Under the pieces are notes generated by a model that was not told the origin of the DNA, did not search any database, and was given only the letters and a program-made list of their open reading frames with translations. Below, one piece after another: positions 6,728 to 12,476 of a stretch of DNA of 12,476 nucleotides (the stretch's first letter is position 1; each line of letters begins with the position of its first letter). The stretch is from NCBI GenBank assembly GCA_947074265.1, contig CAMTPD010000013.1, forward strand, positions 1-12,476, in the 5' to 3' direction. The translations under genes were made by a program, and so were the position numbers. This DNA comes from an uncultured Porphyromonadaceae bacterium (lineage in GTDB: Bacteria > Bacteroidota > Bacteroidia > Bacteroidales > CAMTPD01).

Positions 6728-8926
6728 ATGATGCAGAAAGTATTACTCATAACTCCCCCGTTTACACAGCTAAACACGCCATATCCGGCTACGGCCTACC
6801 TCAAAGCGTTTCTTTCTCAACAAGGGATCGAAACGGCTCAATGCGACTTGAGCATCGATGTTTTCCTTGCGCTATTTTCCAGACAAGGACTTTCGGTGTG
6901 CTTCGACATGGCGCGTACCCGCAAAAATGATCTTTCCGAAAACTCATTGCATATCGTGGAAATGGCCGATGCCTACCTCGATACCATCGATAGTGTGATT
7001 GCTTTTTTGCAAGGGAAAAGACAAACGTTGGCACAGCTGATTGCCGATGGTGATTTTCTGCCGCAGGCTTCGCGCTTCGAACATACGGAAGATCTCGATT
7101 GGGCATTTGGCGCGATCGGTTTGCGCGATAAAGCGATCCATTTGTGCACACTGTATCTCGAAGACTTGGGCGACTTGATTACCGAAGCTGTTGATCCGCA
7201 TTTCGGGTTTAGCCGCTATGCCGAGCAATTGGGTCGTTGCGCCTCTTCGTTCGATGCCTTGCAAGCCGAACTGGAGAAGCCGCTCACAGTTATTGACAAC
7301 CTGTTGATAACTCAGCTCAAACAGCAAATCGAGCAACACAATCCTACGTTGATGGGGATTACCATTCCTTTTCCGGGCAACTTGTACTCGGCGCTTCGCT
7401 GTGGCGAATGGATCAAAGCGAATTATCCTTCCGTGCAAATCGCGATGGGCGGCGGCTTTCCCAATACCGAACTACGCTCGCTCGAAGAGACACGTATCTT
7501 TAAATATACCGATTATATATTACTCGACGACGGAGAGATCCCGATGCTTCAGTTGGTTCGTTTGCTCAACAAGGAGATTGGCGAAGACGAACTCAACCGC
7601 ACGTTTGTCTTGAAAGAAAACAAGACGGTTTACCTCGAAAATGCAGCCATCAAGGATGTATCGCATGCCGAATGTGGTTACCCCGACTACGAGGGGCTAC
7701 ACTTGGATAGCTACGTTTCGATCATCGAAATCGCAAACCCGATGCACAAGCTTTGGAGCGACGGCAGATGGAACAAGATGACGCTGGCACACGGTTGCTA
7801 CTGGGGAAAATGTGCTTTCTGCGATGGTTCGCTCGACTACATCAAACGTTTCAACCAAACCACTGCGGCACAACTGGCCGACCGTATGCAGAAGATCATG
7901 CAACAAACCGGCGAACCTGGCTTTCACTTTGTGGACGAGGCCGCACCGCCTGCTTTGCTCAAAGAGCTTTGCTTGGAGATTTTGCGCCGACGCATGAAGG
8001 TGGTTTGGTGGGGCAACATTCGCTTCGAACGTAGCTTTACTGCCGATCTTTGCCGACTGATGAAGGCTGCAGGGTGTATTGCCGTTTCGGGCGGACTGGA
8101 GATTGCTTCGGATCGTTTGCTTAAACTGATTAACAAAGGGGTAGACGTGGCACAAGTAGCACGCGTGGCCAATCATTTTACGCAGTCGGGCATCATGGTT
8201 CATGCTTATTTGATGTATGGTTTCCCTACGCAAACGGCACAAGAGACCATCGATTCGATGGAGACTGTTCGCCAGTTGTTCGAGAACGAAGTGGTGCAAT
8301 CAGGCTTCTGGCACCGTTTTGCCATGACGGCTCACAGCCCGGTAGGCCTTTCGCCCGAAAGCTTTGGCGCGGAAGTGATCGAAGGACCTTTTGGCGGATT
8401 TGCCAAAAACGATGTGCAGTTTGTGGATAAGAAAGGTTGTGATCACGGACTTTTCTCGGAAGGTCTTCGCGTTTCGCTTTACAACTACATGCAGGGTGCA
8501 GGTTTCGACTTGCCGCTTCACAAATGGTTCGACTTTAAGATTCCGCGCACTACGCTACCACCATCGTACATCGAACGGGTGATAGACACGCGTGAGAAAC
8601 GCAGCATCTCCCCTCGACAAAAGATTGTTTGGCTGGGCGGTACTACCGAAATCGAACAAACCGAACGCAACCGCAAAGGCAAAAAGTCTGTAGCAACGCG
8701 TTTAGTAATCAACAACAAGACCGCAACTCTGGCGTGCGATTGTACCAACAACTTGGCACAATTCCTGCACCATACGTTGCCAAGCTTGAAACCGGAAACG
8801 GGTGAAACCGTTACCCTCGAAGCATTTGCCGGGCTACTTGCCGATAAAGCGCAAATCAAACTCGAAGACTTCCTCGCTTCTCCGGCCTTCGAAGCCCTCA
8901 ACGAAGCCGGCTTGCTGGTTATTTGA
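6728..8926 (+). CDS. B12-binding-domain-type radical SAM protein
   Basis: The product has 732 residues. The start VLLITPPF is typical of cobalamin-binding radical SAM proteins. Residues about 190-290 resemble the rest of a Rossmann-like B12-binding domain (LMGITIPFPG, IAMGGGFPN, DYILLDDGE), but the classic DxHxxG cobalamin-ligand motif is absent. Residues about 45-190 form a long, apparently helical insertion. The radical SAM core follows, with cluster cysteines C357, C362 and C365 in HGCYWGKCAFCDGS. That is CX4CX2C rather than the usual CX3CX2C. Further core signatures are GFHFVDEA, VSGGLEIASDRLL and YLMYGFPTQTAQE. Residues about 640-732 are a C-terminal extension I do not recognise. Two adjacent ATG codons (6728, 6731) could each be the start. 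The reaction and substrate are unknown; no peptide precursor or obvious pathway partner lies next to it. Confidence 0.88.
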   Translation: MMQKVLLITPPFTQLNTPYPATAYLKAFLSQQGIETAQCDLSIDVFLALFSRQGLSVCFDMARTRKNDLSENSLHIVEMADAYLDTIDSVIAFLQGKRQTLAQLIADGDFLPQASRFEHTEDLDWAFGAIGLRDKAIHLCTLYLEDLGDLITEAVDPHFGFSRYAEQLGRCASSFDALQAELEKPLTVIDNLLITQLKQQIEQHNPTLMGITIPFPGNLYSALRCGEWIKANYPSVQIAMGGGFPNTELRSLEETRIFKYTDYILLDDGEIPMLQLVRLLNKEIGEDELNRTFVLKENKTVYLENAAIKDVSHAECGYPDYEGLHLDSYVSIIEIANPMHKLWSDGRWNKMTLAHGCYWGKCAFCDGSLDYIKRFNQTTAAQLADRMQKIMQQTGEPGFHFVDEAAPPALLKELCLEILRRRMKVVWWGNIRFERSFTADLCRLMKAAGCIAVSGGLEIASDRLLKLINKGVDVAQVARVANHFTQSGIMVHAYLMYGFPTQTAQETIDSMETVRQLFENEVVQSGFWHRFAMTAHSPVGLSPESFGAEVIEGPFGGFAKNDVQFVDKKGCDHGLFSEGLRVSLYNYMQGAGFDLPLHKWFDFKIPRTTLPPSYIERVIDTREKRSISPRQKIVWLGGTTEIEQTERNRKGKKSVATRLVINNKTATLACDCTNNLAQFLHHTLPSLKPETGETVTLEAFAGLLADKAQIKLEDFLASPAFEALNEAGLLVI

Positions 8927-9020
8927 TCTCGAAATAAACAATTGTTCGCGCTTTGCTTTTATTAAAGAATAGATGTCTTTCCGCCCCGGGCGAATCGGCT
9001 TCAATAACAAATAATCATTG

Positions 9021-9028
9021 TATCTTTG
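9021..9028 (+). promoter_or_regulatory. Bacteroidetes -7 promoter element for the DUF4160-DUF2442-thyA-folA operon
   Basis: TATCTTTG matches TAnnTTTG perfectly, 27 bases before the ATG at 9056. A weak -33 candidate (TTC at 9000-9002) lies 18 bases upstream. I saw no further TAnnTTTG element before thyA, so this may be the main promoter of all four genes. Confidence 0.6.
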
Positions 9029-9055
9029 CATCAAGGATACTTCAAATAAGTAATT

Positions 9056-9313
9056 ATGCCGGAAATAAGTCGATTTTACGGAATCATCATTTACATGTAC
9101 GTGAGTGAGCATAATCCTCCTCATTTTCATGTTTGGTATGAGAATTATAAAGCAAGTATAACCATTGAAGATGGTATCGTAACAGGGTCTCTACCTCGTC
9201 GCGCGCTGAATTTAGTTTTCGATTGGCTTGATCTTCACAAAGATGAATTATTACAGAACTGGAAGCGCCTTCAAGAATTTGAGAGCCCTAATAAAATTGA
9301 ACCTCTTAAATAA
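9056..9313 (+). CDS. DUF4160 family protein
   Basis: This 85-residue protein has the family signature H-NPPHFHV-Y (SEHNPPHFHVWYENY, residues about 18-31), then ASITIEDGIVTGSLPRRAL and a C-terminal helix ending LLQNWKRLQEF. Its length is typical of the family. The function of DUF4160 proteins is not established. They are often encoded next to a DUF2442 gene, as here with 8 bases between, and the pair has been regarded as toxin-antitoxin-like; that role is inference. The gene is visibly richer in A and T than thyA and folA next to it, which suggests acquisition. The start is supported by the -7 element 27 bases upstream. Confidence 0.85.
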   Translation: MPEISRFYGIIIYMYVSEHNPPHFHVWYENYKASITIEDGIVTGSLPRRALNLVFDWLDLHKDELLQNWKRLQEFESPNKIEPLK

Positions 9314-9321
9314 AATCAGAA

Positions 9322-9576
9322 ATGGATAATACAACACTTTTAACCATTACCAAGGCTGAGTATCTTGATGGTTACAGAATTAAAGCTTGGTTTAATACAG
9401 GGGAAACAAAAATTATTGACTTCACTAGTATTGTCAACTCGGGCAAAGGGCTTTGCAAGAAACTTGCAAATATAGATTACTTCAAGTCTTTTAAGCTTGA
9501 TCCGTTTACCATTGATTGGAACGATGAGATTGGCTTTGCACCGGAGTATCTATACGAGTTGCCGGATGCTCAATAA
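9322..9576 (+). CDS. DUF2442 family protein
   Basis: This 84-residue protein has the DUF2442 pattern: an early strand and loop (YRIKAWFNTGETKIIDFTSIV), a central LANIDYFKSFKLDPF, and the closing signature IDWNDEIGFAPEYLYEL. It starts 8 bases after the DUF4160 stop and ends 17 bases before the thyA start, so all appear co-transcribed. Its biochemical function is unknown. In pairs with DUF4160 one member could neutralise the other, but nothing in this sequence decides which. Base composition is as AT-rich as its partner's. Confidence 0.85.
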   Translation: MDNTTLLTITKAEYLDGYRIKAWFNTGETKIIDFTSIVNSGKGLCKKLANIDYFKSFKLDPFTIDWNDEIGFAPEYLYELPDAQ

Positions 9577-9593
9577 TTGCTTAAACAAAAACA

Positions 9594-10388
9594 ATGAAAC
9601 AATATACAGATTTGCTTGAACGCGTTCTCAATGAGGGTGCGTTTAAGGAAGACCGTACCGGGACGGGTACAAAAAGTGTGTTTGGTCATCAAATGCGCTT
9701 CAACCTGGAAGATGGTTTTCCGATGATTACAACAAAGAAACTTCACTTGAAGTCGATCGTGTATGAATTGCTTTGGTTCTTGAAAGGCGATACGAATGTA
9801 AAGTATCTTCAAGACCATGGTGTACGTATCTGGAATGAGTGGGCCGATGCCGATGGTGATCTTGGTCACATCTACGGATACCAATGGAGATCTTGGCCCG
9901 ACTATAATGGCGGACACATCGATCAAATATCGGAAGTGGTAGAGACGATTAAAAACAATCCCGACTCGCGTCGTATTATCGTGAGTGCATGGAATGTGGC
10001 TGATCTTAACAACATGAACTTGCCTCCTTGCCATGCTTTCTTCCAGTTTTATGTGGCAGACGGGAAACTAAGCTTGCAACTGTATCAACGCAGTGCCGAT
10101 ATTTTCTTGGGTGTTCCTTTCAACATTGCTTCGTATGCTTTGCTATTGATGATGATGGCGCAAGTTACGGGTCTTAAACCGGGTGAGTTTGTACACACCT
10201 TGGGCGACGCACACATTTACATGAACCACATGGATCAGGTGAAAGAACAGTTGAGCCGCGAACCGCGCACGTTACCTACGATGAAGATTAATCCGGAGGT
10301 GAAAAGTATTTTCGACTTCGAGTTCGAAGATTTTACATTAGAAGGTTACGATCCGCATCCGCACATCAAAGGTATCGTTGCAGTATAA
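9594..10388 (+). CDS. thyA: Thymidylate synthase
   Basis: The enzyme methylates dUMP to dTMP with 5,10-methylenetetrahydrofolate and releases dihydrofolate; it is cytoplasmic. The product has 264 residues, the same length as E. coli ThyA. The catalytic cysteine is Cys146 in [11 protein letters not shown]. The phosphate/dUMP-binding loop [18 protein letters not shown] and the C-terminal HIKGIVAV are intact, as is [11 protein letters not shown] near the N-terminus, which carries the dUMP-phosphate arginine. It follows DUF2442 by 17 bases with no promoter element between and precedes folA by 21 bases, forming the usual thyA-folA pair in which DHFR recycles its folate product. Confidence 0.98.
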   Translation: MKQYTDLLERVLNEGAFKEDRTGTGTKSVFGHQMRFNLEDGFPMITTKKLHLKSIVYELLWFLKGDTNVKYLQDHGVRIWNEWADADGDLGHIYGYQWRSWPDYNGGHIDQISEVVETIKNNPDSRRIIVSAWNVADLNNMNLPPCHAFFQFYVADGKLSLQLYQRSADIFLGVPFNIASYALLLMMMAQVTGLKPGEFVHTLGDAHIYMNHMDQVKEQLSREPRTLPTMKINPEVKSIFDFEFEDFTLEGYDPHPHIKGIVAV

Positions 10389-10409
10389 ACGAGAAAGAAG
10401 GAAAAGAAG

Positions 10410-10907
10410 ATGAGCAAATTATCAATCATAGTTGCCGTTGCACAAGAAAATGCGATTGGCAAAAACAACGATTTGTTGTGCTACATGCCTGCCGACCTCA
10501 AGCACTTCAAGGCGCTTACGACCGGGCATACCATTATTATGGGACGACGCACATTTGAGTCGCTTCCCAAAGGAGCTTTGCCTAATCGTACCAATGTAGT
10601 GCTTACCCGCACAGAAGGGTCTACATTTGAAGGTTGCCAGGTATACCATTCGCTCGAGGAGGCTTTGCCTCATTTCGAATCGGAAGAAGAGGTATTCATC
10701 ATCGGTGGTGCCGTATTATATAATGAATCGTTACCGAAAGCTGATCGTTTGTACCTGACCTACATTCACCATCATTTCGAAGATGCCGATACGTTCTTTC
10801 CACAAATTGAAACGGACGAATGGGTAGTTACCGATCGAGAAGATCACGATGCCGACGAAAAGAATCCATATCCGTATTCATTCGTTACACTGGACAGAAA
10901 ACAATAA
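10410..10907 (+). CDS. folA: Dihydrofolate reductase
   Basis: It reduces dihydrofolate to tetrahydrofolate with NADPH, recycling the product of thymidylate synthase encoded 21 bases upstream. The 165-residue length is normal. Seen are the N-terminal strand SIIVAVAQENAIGKNN, the catalytic acid Asp29 in MPADLKHFK (E. coli Asp27), the NADPH-binding HTIIMGRRTFESLP, the strand NVVLTR and the VFIIGGAVLYNESLP motif. The position of E. coli Trp22, in the active-site loop, is Cys24 here (DLLCYMP). Bacteroidetes enzymes commonly differ there, but Cys is unusual to my knowledge. A purine-rich stretch (agaaagaaggaaaag) precedes the ATG and may aid initiation. A strong terminator follows 36 bases after the stop. 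Confidence 0.97.
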   Translation: MSKLSIIVAVAQENAIGKNNDLLCYMPADLKHFKALTTGHTIIMGRRTFESLPKGALPNRTNVVLTRTEGSTFEGCQVYHSLEEALPHFESEEEVFIIGGAVLYNESLPKADRLYLTYIHHHFEDADTFFPQIETDEWVVTDREDHDADEKNPYPYSFVTLDRKQ

Positions 10908-10912
10908 AATAC

Positions 10913-10934
10913 GATACAAGCCTTTGCTTGTATC
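10913..10934 (+). repeat. 9-bp hairpin between folA and its terminator
   Basis: gatacaagc (10913-10921) pairs exactly with gcttgtatc (10926-10934) around the 4-base loop cttt, starting 5 bases after the folA stop. No T-run follows, so it is more likely a 3'-end stabilising or pausing hairpin ahead of the real terminator. Confidence 0.55.
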
Positions 10935-10943
10935 TCCTAACTG

Positions 10944-10983
10944 AAAAGTCGAATTGGTTTGATTAACTGATTCGACTTTTTTT
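10944..10983 (+). terminator. Intrinsic terminator of the thyA-folA operon
   Basis: An 11-bp perfect stem, aaaagtcgaat (10944-10954) with attcgactttt (10970-10980), has a 15-base loop and runs into seven consecutive T residues (10977-10983). This is a standard rho-independent terminator closing the operon before the next gene. Confidence 0.85.
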
Positions 10984-11115
10984 ATCTCACGTTGCGATTA
11001 ACAAATAATACGCTATTGTAAACATTTTTTTACGTTAATAATGTATCTATCTATTATAAGGAACTGTTTACTGAGTGTAAACCTTATTCTATTTGGATAT
11101 TAACGGCAAAAGAAA

Positions 11116-12449
11116 ATGGATATGAGAAAAGGAATCTTTACGATAATCGGTACTTTTTTGATAGGATTACCAACCCTATTTGCTCAAACAATAACAACAA
11201 CATCTAATTATTCGACTCAAAAGTTGCAAACGTTGCTTGTTCAATTACGCGATTCGACACAAAAAGATAAATCTTTATTTTCAAAAGAGTTGATCCCTCT
11301 CGAAAAGCTCGCAACATCTTCCGTTACTGCAAATGTGGCGGAAAAAGCGTTGGCTAATTATGTATTGGCTCATCTCTATGCAACGTACTATGGTCAGATT
11401 ACAACGGACTTTGTACCGTTCAACAATTTACCGAGTGAAGATGTAGCATTGCTTCCACTTTCGGACGAACAGCTGAAACAAAAGATTGACTGGTCGATAC
11501 AAGCTTCGCTCAAAAATAAAGAAGAGCTCGGTAAAATAGACATCAATGATTTTCCAAAGTTGATCACAAACGTACAACCGAATAGTACCTTCCCGGATGT
11601 ATATACTTCACTGTACGAATTTCTACTGATACAAAACATCGAGTTGCTGAAGCAAACCAATGCTCAGGATTCGGAGATCATTCATTTATACGATCAACTT
11701 ATCGATTTTGAAAAACAGAAACAAGGCAATAAGTCTGCCCTTATTCAAAGCGAACTAGATCGCTTATCTTTCGAGTTGCTTATGAATAAAGGCAGTAAGA
11801 AGATTACAAAATCTGAATATGTAAAGGCTCTCGATACATTAATTAAAGCGTATGCAAATGATCCGTATATCGTAGTAGCAATTGCACAAAAAGCGCAGGC
11901 TATTCTCAATAATTATACTATCCCTGAAAGTGAAAGCAACAAAGAGGTGTATAATTTATGTACTGCTGCTGTAACTCGTTATCCCAATAGTGATCAAATT
12001 ACATTGGTAAAAAGATTGCTAGATCAAATTACGCTTCCATATATTCAATCGCAGTTTCCGAGTCTAGTGTATCCGAATCGTTCTACATTGATCGAACTTT
12101 CGTATCGCAACCTCAACTCTTTCCATGTACGTATCGAGCAATTGTCGATTAGCGATAAAGCTCTTCGCTTTTCATCACGTATCGACACTTCCGAGATAAG
12201 TAATGCCGTTACTGTTTACGATAAACAAGTAACACTTCCACAAGCTGCACCGTATCAGATACTCAATTATACGTTGCCGTTGTCTCTTGCTCACGAAGGA
12301 TATTATCGTATCTCGATCACAGGACCAACAAACGATATGGTTTCATCCGATTACTTTACAGTTAGTAAAACGGCTTCTCTCTTTCGAGCTGGTCCTATCA
12401 ACCAAGGATCGGAATCGGGTGAAGTGATTGCGGTAGATTGGCTTACCGG
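11116..12449 (+). CDS. Alpha-2-macroglobulin-like protein, N-terminal part (truncated at right edge)
   Basis: The frame is open from ATG 11116 (an alternative ATG in frame at 11122) through at least 444 codons; I read every codon. The start MDMRKGIFTIIGTFLIGLP ends in a Sec signal with likely cleavage near LFAQ. The following roughly 300 residues are helical and lack a signature. Then come beta-rich macroglobulin-like pieces: YPNRSTLIELSYRNLNSFHVRIEQL, GYYRISITGPTND, DYFTVSKTASLFRAG and VIAVDWLTG. These resemble the opening domains of Bacteroidetes alpha-2-macroglobulin proteins, where a phrase like VVDRxTGKPL follows, so the family call is good but not certain. The thioester region, if any, is beyond the window. 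The last genomic base is about 12449. An in-frame tail DRKSTRLN after it is adapter, not protein. No clear -7 element was found upstream. Confidence 0.72.
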
Positions 12450-12476
12450 AGATCGGAAGAGCACACGTCTGAACTC
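12450..12476 (+). other. Illumina TruSeq adapter sequence at the contig end (artefact)
   Basis: The last 27 bases match the beginning of the Illumina TruSeq read-1 adapter without a mismatch (AGATCGGAAGAGCACACGTC, then seven more matching bases to the window end). Translated in the frame of the overlapping gene it gives DRKSTRLN, a known hallmark of untrimmed adapter in predicted proteins. It is not genomic. Confidence 0.97.

Noticed and set aside
7697..8299. 200-codon minus-strand open frame inside the radical SAM gene
   Set aside because: It is the complement of the best-conserved part of the radical SAM core and has no protein-like features of its own.
8834..9130. 98-codon minus-strand frame over the 3' end of the radical SAM gene and the start of the DUF4160 gene
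   Set aside because: It overlaps two well-supported plus-strand genes and a perfect -7 promoter element; its own start has no promoter or family signature.
10913..10934. First hairpin after folA as the operon terminator
   Set aside because: No T-run follows it; the next hairpin (10944-10983) has a longer stem and seven T residues.
11066..11082. gtttac-tgagt-gtaaac inverted repeat upstream of the macroglobulin-like gene, with another gtaaac near 11018
   Set aside because: The arms are only 6 bp in a very AT-rich spacer, so chance is a sufficient explanation; no -7 element fixes a promoter next to it.

Overview
The window looks like chromosomal DNA of an anaerobic Bacteroidetes, most likely a Porphyromonas-like member of the Bacteroidales. 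The evidence is: three good TAnnTTTG-type -7 promoter elements, weak or absent Shine-Dalgarno sequences, a PD40-repeat lipoprotein of PorE style, an alpha-2-macroglobulin-like protein of Bacteroidetes type, and an intergenic array of degenerate 22-bp repeats. Genus assignment is inference only. No mobile element, tRNA, rRNA or CRISPR array is evident.

Layout. Positions 1-4354 are read leftwards. A choloylglycine hydrolase/penicillin V acylase-type enzyme (3305-4354) is followed by a very large exported protein (1-3117) that runs off the left edge. The large protein combines a beta-propeller-like region, a hydrazine-synthase-alpha-like region with two CxxCH heme motifs, and a C-terminal formylglycine-generating-enzyme (SUMF1)-like domain. 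It is broken by one in-frame TAA at codon 117, with the frame open on both sides.

Positions 4355-5305 hold no convincing gene. The right part contains a degenerate tandem array with an exact 22-bp period (clear at 4897-5094, fading to about 5182) carrying several inverted repeats. This gap separates the leftward genes from the rightward ones.

Positions 5306-12476 are read rightwards: a PD40 lipoprotein (5306-6691), a large B12-binding-type radical SAM protein with its own promoter (6728-8926), and a compact probable four-gene operon of DUF4160, DUF2442, thyA and folA (9056-10907), closed by a strong intrinsic terminator. ThyA and DHFR work together: thymidylate synthase makes dTMP and dihydrofolate, and DHFR regenerates tetrahydrofolate. 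The two small DUF genes ahead of them resemble a toxin-antitoxin-like pair and probably share their promoter.

The last gene (from 11116) is the N-terminal part of an alpha-2-macroglobulin-like protein. It stops being genomic at 12449: the final 27 bases are Illumina TruSeq adapter sequence, so the right end is an assembly artefact.
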